A stretch of DNA of 64,000 nucleotides from Caprella mutica (lineage: Eukaryota > Arthropoda > Malacostraca > Amphipoda > Caprellidae). This document shows, in pieces, positions 46,631-57,741 of this stretch. The translations under genes were made by a program, and so were the position numbers. The notes beneath the pieces were generated by a model that made no database searches, had not been told where the DNA came from, and saw nothing but the letters and a program-made list of their open reading frames with translations. The stretch lies in the NCBI GenBank assembly GCA_947561585.1, contig CANNZV010002469.1, positions 32,830-96,829 on the forward strand, in the 5' to 3' direction. Within the stretch, counting starts at the first letter, position 1. Each line of letters starts with the position of its first letter.

Positions 46631-47318
46631 ATTTACTATCGCTTGAGTGAATGGAGTAAGAATTATAATTATATTAATATAAAGCAACAAAATATAGGAA
46701 TAAACATATTGCTTCATTATAGTTTAAAAGAAAAGTGCTCAATATATCCTATACATAATTAAATTGACAATATGATTACTACTTTCTCACGTTACAGTTG
46801 TAATAACAGGAATGGATTCCTTGTGTTATCTCATCGGTTCCGGTATTGAGTGGGAATTACTCTGGAATACGTGGCTTTATAATATCCCACAGGAAGGAAT
46901 GAAAAGGAATAAGGTACTGTGAAGCAGTAAGAGAGGTAGTAAGTAACCTTTTCTATAATCTTAGATACTAACTTCAGTTAATGCATTGTTTCAAGAACAT
47001 TTTCTATTGTATCTTCCTGCTAAAATAATATATCCTTTCTTTTAAATATTTTCATTTTGAAATGTTACTACATCGTTAAGCAATGGAGTACCAATCAAAT
47101 TCTTTGCAGCGATGTTAAGTTTATATCTCAAATATGAAAAATTTGACAGTTAACCATTTGCTAAGTATTTTTCTTATGAAAAAGTAATATACAGCTTTTT
47201 GTATTCTAACAAGATCTGTGAAATATTAGTTATGTGCTTCATTAATTTCTAATTATTCGTTTTTCATGAGAAAGTTCATGGCGTGTAACTCCCGAACTAC
47301 TGAAGAAATCAGTGTATA
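46631..47318. other. AT-rich intergenic DNA
   Basis: No feature recognised. Confidence 0.35.
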
Positions 47319-47829
47319 ACTTTGTAACTTTAAAGGAAAACCTGTAAAACTTTGTAACTTTAAAGGAAAACCTGTAAAACTTTGTAACTTTAAAGGAAAA
47401 CCTGTAAAACTTTGTAACTTTAAAGGAAAACCTGTAAAACTTTGTAACTTTAAAGGAAAACCTGTAAAACTTTGTAACTTTAAAGGAAAACCTGTAAAAC
47501 TTTGTAACTTCAAAGGAAAACCTGTAAAACTTTGTAACTTTAAAGGAAAACCTGTAAAACTTTGTAACTTTAAAGGAAAACCTGTAAAACTTTGTAACTT
47601 TAAAGGAAAACCTGTAAAACTTTGTAACTTTAAAGGAAAACCTGTAAAACTTTGTAACTTTAAAGGAAAACCTGTAAAACTTGTAACTTTAAAGGAAAAC
47701 CTGTAAAACTTTGTAACTTTAAAGGAAAACCTGTAAAACTTTGTAACTTTAAAGTAAAACCTGTAAAACTTTGTAACTTTAAAGGAAAAACCTGTAAAAC
47801 TTTGTAACTTTAAAGGAAAACCTGTAAAA
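47319..47829. repeat. 30-bp minisatellite, about 17 units
   Basis: Core CTTTGTAACTTTAAAGGAAA plus ACCTGTAAAA. Most units are identical; one lacks a T (about 47681) and one gains an A (about 47787). The 10-codon period opens a minus frame of 222 codons that changes its repeating peptide after each indel, showing it is not maintained as protein. Confidence 0.96.
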
Positions 47830-49346
47830 ACTTTTGCCAATAATTTCATTATTGTAAAAACAGTACTTGAATATTTTAATTGAATTCCATGCATGAATAA
47901 TTTTTTTTTAATATTCTCCAATTTATATATTCTTCGAGCAAAAACAATGGAATACTATACATCTCTGTGAAGAACTCCATATCGCGTACACATGGATACC
48001 ATGTGGTTTATTGGTTACAATGGTTATAATACAGTATAATAAATATGTGTTATCCAAATCATATTAAATCAATCTAACCATTATAAAAACACATAATTAA
48101 CATGTGGTTATTTCATTTTAACACCATATCAAATAGAGATTGTATACATGTTATAGTTACCATCAAAGCAACATGTCAAAAACCATACTTAATTATATCA
48201 GATGCACATGTTATACATATGGAATTGTAGCTATTAGGGATTTGACTTAACACGATGAAAAAACATCAATAATGTGAAGGTGGTAGCGTTTAAAGTTCTG
48301 AAGATACAACTCATAGACTTCTAAAAGCCACATTTTGAGAAAATATGCAATAAATATAAAATTCTAAAAAGGCAAAACAGAAAATTCTCAATAAAACCAA
48401 AGAAAATCATCCATTAACACAAGCATCACTTACTAAGTCATTATGTGTCTGCATTGTCCTTATTTGTTTTTAGCCTCTTTCTTAAGAAATTCAAATATTT
48501 TGGGCTATGGCCGCCTGAAAGAATGATGCAAAAAATCTACATTCATTATTTTCAAATACTACCTTAAAAATGATTCGTTAAACACTATAAACTATCACGT
48601 TACCACAGTCAATTTTATCATTCTGTATACACATCTCAAAATTGCTAGATTTCATCATATACTGAGTGGCTGATTATTATGACCAGCTAATTAAAATATC
48701 AAATATTCAATATATTAAGTATATACGTACAGCTAGTACATTACTCAAATATATTATTTGTTATTTAGTCTATCCACATTTATATGATCGGTGCCCTCAG
48801 ATTTAGCTAAAGTTAGTAATTGAATAATAGCGATAATGTATACTAGTGTAAATGGAAAAGGTTGAGAAAGAAAAGTTAATTTCACTTTCAATAAAATTGA
48901 TATTTAAATTAAGTGAATAGATAAAGTATTATATGCTAATAGCAAAATCAATAGAGATTAAATATTTCAAATAGTAAAATAAATACGGGTAGTGAAGTCC
49001 GTAGACTATTAAATCCCATAGAAATTATTGAATTAATTAATAACCTAATTATTCCTCAACAGGCTTGTACCTAACTACCTGAAACTCTCTGCCACACTCT
49101 GTAATAACTATATAAAAAAATGATTAAAACTATGCATAAGATGTGACTATATCGCATATCTTTCGACTAAATGCAATTCATGAATAACTAATCTAAGTGC
49201 AATGTAAGAAGAAGGGTAATGATCTTGGTGCAATATTTTGGGTCTAGGCTGATTTTCCGAAATAAAATTTGCCTATAACTAAAGGTTATGATTTCGTTTC
49301 TTGTCTGTAACTTTTGTGTAATTTTACATTTTGTTTTAAATAAGTC
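47830..49346. other. AT-rich intergenic DNA
   Basis: No gene recognised. A 63-codon minus frame at 49188-49379 overlaps the degenerate repeat that follows. Confidence 0.4.
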
Positions 49347-49515
49347 TTTCGGCAAATTGGTATTTCGGCAAATCCTCACTTCGGCAAATCAGTTTTCGAC
49401 AAATTTGGGTTTAGGCAAATTCGTATTCGAAGAATCCGGTTTGGCGAGTTAGGGTTCGGCAAATTTGTATCGGAGAATTTGGTATCGGCAAATTCGTTTT
49501 CGGGCAATTCGCCGG
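49347..49515. repeat. Degenerate 16-17-bp repeat (TTCGGCAAATT family)
   Basis: About ten imperfect copies of TTCGGCAAATTnG with TTCGACAAATTTG, TAGGCAAATTCG and ATCGGAGAATTTG variants. It is more diverged than the other arrays in the window. It could be an old minisatellite or the subterminal repeats of a DNA transposon. Confidence 0.7.
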
Positions 49516-50308
49516 ATACGCAATATCACATTATTTGTAACTTTTCAGCTTATGAAACAAACATAAACTAACATAGTGTGTCTATGGATTATAACCATAC
49601 TTTCTATTCAACTTCTGACTATATTATGAATATTTGTTGACATTCTTATTCATCCTCTATATATTAATTTGCGGGTAATAAATACAAACAATATAATTTC
49701 AAATCTAATCTCTCACACTGAAAATATATTATAAAATTTATTAAAGATGTTATTATATTATATATTAATATAATTTGCACAATATTTACACAATTTATAC
49801 AATATCTTTACAAACGGGAAATAAAATAGCAAATATAAAACTTTATACAGAAATAAAGAGTAATAAAACATATAAATAACAAATATAATCAGTTTAAATT
49901 AAAACTGTAGTTTAATATTACAGATGTGTGAATATAAACATTTTTATTTTTTACTGAATCATTTGAAGTTAACCGTTTACTTATAATAGTGTAGAAGCCA
50001 TAAATAAAAAATGTAATCAGTTAGTCGACTGAATTAAAATTGAATGATTATTATTAAAGGTAATTCATTTAAAATCTACACTATTATACTTAATAGAAAA
50101 AGTAATTCAAATACTGCATTTTTAATGTAAACAAATGAGCATATAATAAAATAATTGAATAATTAATTAAACAATTGAAATATCAAAGAAATTAAATGAT
50201 TTGAAAAATATAACTACAGATTTAGCAATATATGAAAACTTAAATTATGAATATATTTATATATTTAATAAAGTAACATAAGAAAATGAAATAAATAAAT
50301 AAATTTTA
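49516..50308. other. Very AT-rich intergenic DNA
   Basis: No feature recognised. Confidence 0.4.
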
Positions 50309-50827
50309 TTAACCCTGGTACGGCCAGCGTGTCTCAGAAGCCCAGTCTGGTTTGAAATATTGAAAAGTTATTTGAAAACTAATTGACTTAGATTAGAAGC
50401 TTTGTGACTTTCATTATCTATGATGTATAATTATTAATCGTATAATTATCAGTGAAAATAATGCAAGAAAATTTGTTCTATTCTGTTTTACCTCATTTTT
50501 GATAAAGTGAGCCTCTGGAGCCCGGGTGAAGTACAATCGCTGTTGCGTCACCTTTTTCATCACTTCTAGCAACATCACTGTAAATTACAATGTGATGCGA
50601 CAGCGCACGTATTTCACCACAGGTCTAAATTTACGCATTGTAATGAAATGTTATAAAACTAAATAAAAACTAAATATGTAGCATTATTTTCATTGATTTT
50701 GTCTGAATAGGACTTAATTAACTGTAAAAATCTTGAATTTCCAGCAACTCGAGTCAAGATTCAATAGTAAATAGTTATAATTGCTCTGGAACTAGCCTCT
50801 CAGGCACTCGTGTCGTTCCAGAGTTAA
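50309..50827. mobile_element. piggyBac-like MITE, copy B
   Basis: A 519-bp element homologous to 3388-3882, flanked by TTAA at 50309-50312 and 50824-50827. Inverted ends are TTAACCCTGGTACG on the left and, reversed, TTAACTCTGGAACGACACGA on the right. The shared interior includes GTGACTTTCAT, AGCCCGGGTGAAGTACAATC, a conserved block at about 50543-50562 and the AAACTAAATAAAAACTAAAT tail. Differences from copy A include many substitutions and indels, so the copies are old. It abuts the tail of the non-LTR element that follows (23 bp away). Confidence 0.85.
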
Positions 50828-50849
50828 TCAAAGTAATTTAAAATAATCA

Positions 50850-51569
50850 TTTATTTATTTATTTAAACTCAATGTGCCCTTACATTAAGAGTATAGATTC
50901 GGGCAATCTATACTCTTTCACAATAAAATACAGAATATAAACTTTGATCAAGACCCGGGGTAGTCTTTGACTATAAGGGTTTCCTATATAAAACTAGATA
51001 ACAAAAAAAAAAGATGAGGTGTACACAGTGATTACAGGTTATTTTCTGTCATTAGAGGTATTCAAGGACAATCGATTTATTAAACTAGTTTTTAAAAATG
51101 GCATATGAAGAACAATTTCTAATGTTATTTTCCAATTCATTCCCTAATTTACATCCCTTATACAATAAGGATCATTTAGTTTTTTCACATCTATAGCGTG
51201 GGAGCACTATATTATTAGCATTACGAGTAGAATGGCTATGGCGATTTGTGTTACTAACAATGTAGTCATATACATCAGGATCATATGAAGCGCTGGCTAC
51301 AGTTCTAAACATATGCTGCCCCAAAGTGAACTTAAAAAGATCTTCAAGTTTCAAAATTTCAATTCAGCAAACAAGGGTGATGTACTAGCTAGGTAGTCAC
51401 TATTTGTTATGCACCTGATGGCTTTTTTCTGTAATAAATATAAATAACGAGTTAAATATTGTGCAGTATCACCCCAAACTAGCAAACAGTAATGAAGATA
51501 TGGATGAACAAGAGAGTAATATAACATTTTTTTAACATTAAATGGAAGAACATCGTTAATTTTGATCAT
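50850..51569 (-). pseudogene. 5'-truncated, frameshifted non-LTR retrotransposon (RT C-terminal part and 3' UTR)
   Basis: On the minus strand, 51569-51351 encodes the region after the RT catalytic core: YYSLVHPYLHYCLLVWG, LLQKKAIRCITNSDYL, LFAELKF. A one-base shift at about 51352 leads into the second segment, LKLEDLFKFTLGQHMF and SHSTRNANNIVLPRYR, which stops at about 51172. A third frame continues KGCKLGNELENNIRNCSSYA and SIVLEYL to a stop at 51052, with an internal stop. These are the conserved C-terminal blocks of jockey/CR1-group LINE ORF2 proteins. Downstream are a perfect stem-loop (50889-50915) and a TTTA-type simple repeat at 50850-50864, which reads (AAAT)n as the element's tail. 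The element lacks its endonuclease and RT core (5' truncation near 51570) and is dead. Confidence 0.85.
50889..50915 (-). other. Perfect 11-bp stem-loop in the LINE 3' UTR
   Basis: GAGTATAGATT-CGGGC-AATCTATACTC: eleven paired bases and a five-base loop, just before the AAAT-type tail of the minus-strand retrotransposon. In CR1/L2-type LINEs, such 3' stem-loops are the RNA structure recognised by the element's reverse transcriptase. That role here is inferred from position and shape. Confidence 0.75.
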
Positions 51570-51578
51570 TTAATTGAT

Positions 51579-51666
51579 AAGCAGTTACTAGACAACTGGT
51601 AAGCAGTTACTAGACAACTGGTAAGCAGTTACCAGACAACTGGTAAGCAGTTACTAGACAACTGGT
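51579..51666. repeat. 22-bp minisatellite, four units, at the LINE truncation point
   Basis: Four copies of AAGCAGTTACTAGACAACTG plus GT (one with ACCAG). It begins about 10 bp beyond the last recognisable LINE codon, that is, at the element's 5' junction. Confidence 0.94.
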
Positions 51667-52147
51667 AAGCAATATCCTCAAATATGTTCAAACAGTTATT
51701 TAAGTTATAAGTGAAATATGAGAGCAATTTTACCTTTAGTTTGCCTGTTACTTTGACATGGAAAACAATATATAATAATGTTAATATAATAAAGAGTCAG
51801 AATAAAAAGAAAGAGTCAGAAAAAAATAGTCAGAATAAAATTTCAATCTATTGAACATTAATAAAATATTTAAGTAGCAAGGGATTAAAAATATCATTGT
51901 TCATGTAACTGGGTTAATAGATTAATATCATTACACACACTGTCATATAGGTGTATCAAACTGATTAAATTCAGAACACTGAAGTTTTCTGATTCTATGA
52001 AGTCGTTTCAATGAATTCCTTTAGTAAATTATCAAATAAAAGAATGAAATGATGTCCATAACCATATCATCTATCAAAGTTATATTACGAATATACATAA
52101 GATATTCTCGTAAAAATAAACTTCATGTAAATAACATCAGAATTCTC
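51667..52147. other. AT-rich intergenic DNA
   Basis: No feature recognised. Confidence 0.35.
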
Positions 52148-52365
52148 ATTGGTCTGTTATAAGTGACGTCATGGGAGTTTAGGCCAATAGCAGCACGTGT
52201 AATGGATTACGTCACGACTTTAAAGTCTCTGGATGAGGAAGTGAGGGTTTCAACCAATGAGCTGCCTTTACGTCACTAAAGAACCAACCAATGAGAGAGC
52301 TGCTTACAGTGAGAGTGGAATATGAGGACCAATGAGAAGGCTGTCCTGGGAATAGAGTGACCAAT
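52148..52365. promoter_or_regulatory. Candidate promoter/enhancer: CCAAT-box cluster with CRE sites and E-box
   Basis: CCAAT occurs on the plus strand at 52184, 52254, 52288, 52329 and 52361, with spacings of 70, 34, 41 and 32 bp, and on the minus strand at 52148-52152. Four of the five plus sites read CCAATGAG/CCAATGGG. A perfect CRE (TGACGTCA, 52164-52171), two TTACGTCA sites (52207-52214, 52268-52275) and an E-box CACGTG (52194-52199) lie among them. Multiple CCAAT boxes about 31-35 bp apart are typical of NF-Y-driven promoters, where CREs are common partners. The stretch is clearly richer in G+C and CpG than its surroundings. Caveat: similar words after CCAAT (GAG..AGCTG) suggest it could instead be a decayed tandem repeat. 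The 84-codon minus frame at 52212-52466 covering it has no recognisable domain. No downstream exon was found. Confidence 0.5.
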
Positions 52366-53317
52366 GGGAGGATCTGTACCATAGCGACATGGGCACAGAT
52401 ACCTTGGGAATTGCAATGCGCCACGCTATATTCCTGGCCTATGTATTCCAAACAAAAAATAGACAAACATGATCTAATTGATGAAATAAATGTACATTGA
52501 AGAACCCATTGAATATTGGCAGTTTATATCCGGGAAAATACTTTAGAAATTATCGAATAGAGCATAAAAACGCATTATATGATTTACACGGGACTTTTCA
52601 GTGTAATGAGCGTGACATATTTTATTTAGGTTAATATTAATGGTATATTTCAGTTCTTTTTGCTTAGTTCAATATAGAATTCAAATGATTAGAGAATCCC
52701 CCTAATATTTTAATAACAGATTATTTGGTACCTGAGAGATCGCTGTATATTTTAAATACAAAATTAAAATGAAATTGCACTGAACTAATTAAATCACCTG
52801 CAACTTTTTGCCTCTGACTTTCTGTTATTGATAATCATTTATAATAACCAAATAATTAGAAATAGAAATTAATTGTAGAAAATATCAATAAAACTATACT
52901 CATTAACAGTGTTATCTCCAAATTAAAATATTTTTGTTAATATGTTGATGCAATTTAAATAGCCTATTGAAATTCTATTGAGACTTTAGCCTAGTAAAGG
53001 AAACAATAGCAACAGAATTAAGGAATCATTTAATCTTGAATAAAATTAGAGAAATAATATTTTATCATGTAGGCCTACTACATAACTGAAAATGTATTTT
53101 AATTTTAATAAAACATTATTTTTTCGATAAAAGTAAGCAGTATTTAACCAAAAAAGTTATTTCAAATTCAAATTATTACCATATTATGGAAATTGTATAT
53201 AATTTATAAATATTGAATTATTTAATATGCATTTTATTTTTAGTATAGAAAAATACTTTAACTAGAGAGAAAAGCACATGCAATTTAATGTAATATGTAA
53301 TTATTTAAATTGCATGA
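52366..53317. other. AT-rich intergenic DNA
   Basis: No gene recognised in the sequence next to the CCAAT cluster. Confidence 0.4.
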
Positions 53318-56300
53318 AACACAACTACAACTAGTAACTGAGTCACAACGGAACACAACTACAACTAGTAACTGTGTCACAACGGAACACAACTACAACT
53401 AGTAACTGAGTCACAACGGAACACAACTACAACTAGTAACTGAGTCACAACGGAACACAACTAGTAACTGAGTCACAACAGAACACAACTACAACTAGTA
53501 ACTGAGTCACAACGGAACACAAATACAACTAGTAACTGAGTCACAACGGAACACAACTAGTAACTGAGTCACAACAGAACACAACTACAACTAGTAACTG
53601 AGTCACAACGGAACACAACTACAACTAGTAACTGAGTCACAACAGAACAAAACTACTACTAGTAACTGAGTCACAACGGAACACAACTACTACTAGTAAC
53701 TGAGTCACAACAGAACACAACTACAACTAGTAACTGATTTACAACGGAACACAACTACAACTAGTAACTGAGTCACCACAGAACACAACTACAACTAGTA
53801 ACTGAGTCACAACAGAACACAACTCCAACTAGTAACTGATTTACAACGGAACACAACTACAACTAGTAACTGAGTCACCACAGAACACAACTACAACTAG
53901 TAACTGAGTCACAACGGAACACAACTACAACTAGTAACTAAAGTCACAACGGAACACAACTACAACTAGTAACTGAGTCACAATGGAACACAACTACAAC
54001 TAGTAACTGAGTCACAACGGAACACAACTACAACTAGTAACTGAGTCACAACGGAACACAACTAGTAACTGAGTCACAACAGAACACAACTACAACTAGT
54101 AACTGAGTCACAACGGAACACAAATACAACTAGTAACTGAGTCACAACGGAACACAACTAGTAACTGAGTCACAACAGAACACAACTACAACTAGTAACT
54201 GAGTCACCACAGAACACAACTACAACTAGTAACTGAGTCACAACGGAACACAACTACAACTAGTAACTAAAGTCACAACGGAACACAACTACAACTAGTA
54301 ACTGAGTCACAATGGAACACAACTACAACTAGTAACTGAGTCACAACGGAACACAACTACAACTAGTAACTGAGTCACAACAGAGCCCAACTACAACTAG
54401 TAACTGAGTCACAACGGAACACAACTACAACTAGTAACTGAGTCACAACAGAACACAACTACAACTAGTAACTGATTCACAACGAAACACAACAACAACT
54501 AGTAACTGAGTCACAACGGAACACAACTACAACTAGTAACTGAGTCACAACGGAACACAACTACAAATAGTAACTGAGTCACAACGAAACACAACAACAA
54601 CTAGTAACTGAGTCACAACGGAACACAACTACAACTAGTAATTGAGTCACAACGGAACACAACTACAAATAGTAACTGAGTCACAACGGAACACAACTAC
54701 AAATAGTAACTGAGTCACAACGAAACACAACAACAACTAGTAACTGAGTCACAACGGAACACAACTACAACTAGTAATTGAGTCACAACAGAACACAACT
54801 ACAACTAGTAACTGAGTCACAACAGAACACAACTACAACTAGTAACTGAGTCACAACGGAACACAACTACAGCTAGTAACTAAAGTCACAACGGAACACA
54901 ACTACAACTAGTAACTGAATCACAACAGAACACAACTACAACTAGTAACTGAGTCACAACAGAACACAACTACAACTAGTAACTGAGTCACAACGGAACA
55001 CAACTACAACTAGTAACTAGTGTCACAACGGAACACAACTACAACTAGTAACTGGGTCACAACGGAACACAACTACAACTAGTAACTGAGTCACGACGGA
55101 ACACAACTACAACTAATAAATGAGTTACAACGGAACACAACTACAACTAGTAACTGAGTTACAACGGAACACAACTACAACTAGTAACTAAAGTCACAAC
55201 GGAACACAACTCCAACTAGTAACTGATTTACAACGGAACACAACTACAACTAGTAACTGAGTCACAACAGAACACAACTACAACTAGTAACTGAGTCACA
55301 ACGGAACACAACTACAACTAGTAACTGAGTCACAACGGAACACAACTACAACTAGTAACTGAGTCACAACGGAGCACAACTACAACTAGTAAATGAGTTA
55401 CAACGGAACACAACTACAACTAGTAACTGAGTTACAACGGAACACAACTACAACTAGTAACTGAGTCACAACAGAACACAACTACAACTAGTAACTGAGT
55501 TACAACGGAACACAAATACAACTAGTAACTGAGTTACAACAGAACACAACTACAACTAGTAACTGAGTCACAACGGAACACAACAACAACTACAACTAGT
55601 AACTGAGTTACAACGGAACACAACTACAACTAGTAACTGAGTTACAACGGAACACAACTACAACTAGTAACTGAGTCACAACAGAACACAACTACAACTA
55701 GTAACTGAGTCACAACGGAATACAACTACAACTAATAACTGAGTCACAACGGAACATAAGTACAACTAGTAACTGAGTTACGAAGAAACAAAACTACAAC
55801 TAGTAACTGAATCACAACGGAATACAACTACAACTAGTAACTGAGTTACAACGGAACACAACTACAACTAGTAACTGAGTTACGAAGAAACAAAACTACA
55901 ACTAGTAACTGAGTCACAACGGAACACAACAACAACTAGTAACAGAGTCACAACTGAACACAACTACAACTAGTAACTGAGTTACAACGGAACACAACTA
56001 CAACTAGTAACTGAGTCACAACGGAACACAACTACAACTAGTAACTGAGTCACAACGGAGCACAACTACGAATAGTAACTGAGTCACAACGTAACACAAC
56101 AACAACAACTAGTAACTGAGTCGCAACGGAACACAACTACAACTAGTAACTGAGTTACGAAGAAACAAAACTACAACTAGTAACTGAGTCACAACGGAAT
56201 ACAACTACAACTAGTAACTGAGTTACAACGGAACACAATTACAACTAGTAACTGAGTTACGAAGAACAAAAATACAACTAGTAACTAAGTCACAACAGAA

Positions 56301-56711
56301 CACAACTACAACTAGTAACTGAGTTACAACGGAACACAACTACAACTAGTAACTGAGTTACAACAGAACACATCTACAACTAGTAACTTAGTTACAACGG
56401 AACACAACAACAATAAATAGTAAATGAATCACAACGGAACACAACTACAACTAGTAACTGAGTTACAACAGAACACATCTACAACTAGTAACTTAGTTAC
56501 AACGGAACACAACAACAATAAATAGTAAATGAATCACAACGGAACACAACTACAACTAGTAACTGAGTTACAACAGAACACATCTACAACTAGTAACTGA
56601 GTTACAACGGAACACAACAACAATAAATAGTAAATGAATCACAATTTTAACACAACTACAACTAGTAACTGAGATACGAAGAAACAAAACTCCAATTCTA
56701 GTACAACGGAA
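53318..56711. repeat. 34-bp minisatellite, about 100 units
   Basis: Core CTACAACTAGTAACTGAGTC plus ACAACGGAACACAA, with many variants: units shortened by loss of one CTACAA block, GAGTTAC, GTCACCACAG, AAAGTCAC, TACGAAGAAACAAAA. Unit order duplicated at about 601 bp is seen (AAATACAACT at 53521 and 54122). At the right end a block of about 105-115 bp containing AACAACAATAAATAGTAAAT is present three times (about 56405, 56512, 56621). Most units carry TGAGTCA, an AP-1 consensus. It is one of the more diverged arrays here. Confidence 0.96.
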
Positions 56712-57741
56712 GGTTTGGTCGTAAGTGAGTAGTTTGTTCAAGATAGATAACTTGATATAAAATAATAGTGTTTGTCACAATAAATGGCTTATAGTTCTAC
56801 AATAAGTGGATTATATAAAAACACACAGAGAAAGGAATAGTTTAAATAAATCAAATTTGATTTGTTTCGATTTATATGATTGGTTGAATATTTCCTCTAC
56901 CTACGTGGTGAGTTGCAGGTACTATTTAAAATGAGTTAAATTGAAGTTGGTTAAAACAAAACAGTCGTTTTGACTCATACCTATACTTTAAACAAGTACT
57001 GGCAACTCTCATAGTGAGTTAATTTATACACCAGATACATTGGATTAACAATTTTTGTCAGTTACTACAATACACCACGTCATAGTTGTTTTAACACACG
57101 TGAAAACATGAATAAAGTCCAACTAACTCACGTAATAAATTGATTCAAAGCATAAATTGATGGCCCATTAGATATGACCACATGGGTAAACTTTTTTCTC
57201 TCTGTGTTGCTCTATTGTATGAATTTGCTTGGTCACAATAAGTGGCTTGGTCCCACAATAGTAGCTCAGTCGAAATAATAGAGTGGTCGTACAATAATTG
57301 ACTTAGTTGCAAAAAGGTGTTCAAATAAATCATCAACATGCACAAATACATTTCATTAACTCTTAAATTTTGTTCAATCACTAAAGGACTAAAACACAAA
57401 GACATGAATACAATAGGAACAATAAGAAGATAAAGAATGCATTGTTTTTAGTGTGGTGCATATTTCAGTGCAGCTCTAATATTTTAACTGCCACCAAAGT
57501 GTGATAAAATATCCATATGACTATTTTAAAGCTCTCTAGACACTGGTGATAAACATTGCACACTTTATTGCAAGAGAACCTATGTGACTTATACACTTTA
57601 ATGATTAAATTGTTGTACAAACTAAGTGCATTAGAACTTATGATAACCTTTCTATAATATTTTAGACAAATATTAAAATAGGGGAAATTTTGTGTGAAAT
57701 TTAGACATTATTAATGTAACAAGAGATGAAGCCTGAACTTT
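56712..57741. other. AT-rich spacer with old repeat remnants
   Basis: Contains an inverted pair (GAGTTGCAGGTACTATTTAAA at 56910 less one end base, and its partner at 56987-57008) and loosely repeated words such as CACAATAAGTGG (about 56795, 57235), which resemble a decayed minisatellite. The 86-codon minus frame at 57145-57405 lies on these remnants and is not recognised. Confidence 0.45.

Noticed and set aside
47253..47921. 222-codon minus frame (FTGFPLKLQ repeats)
   Set aside because: Indels inside the array change the repeating peptide, so the frame is not maintained; it is a minisatellite artefact.
52212..52466. 84-codon minus frame over the CCAAT cluster as a gene
   Set aside because: No recognisable domain. 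The underlying DNA is better explained by the cluster of promoter-type motifs.
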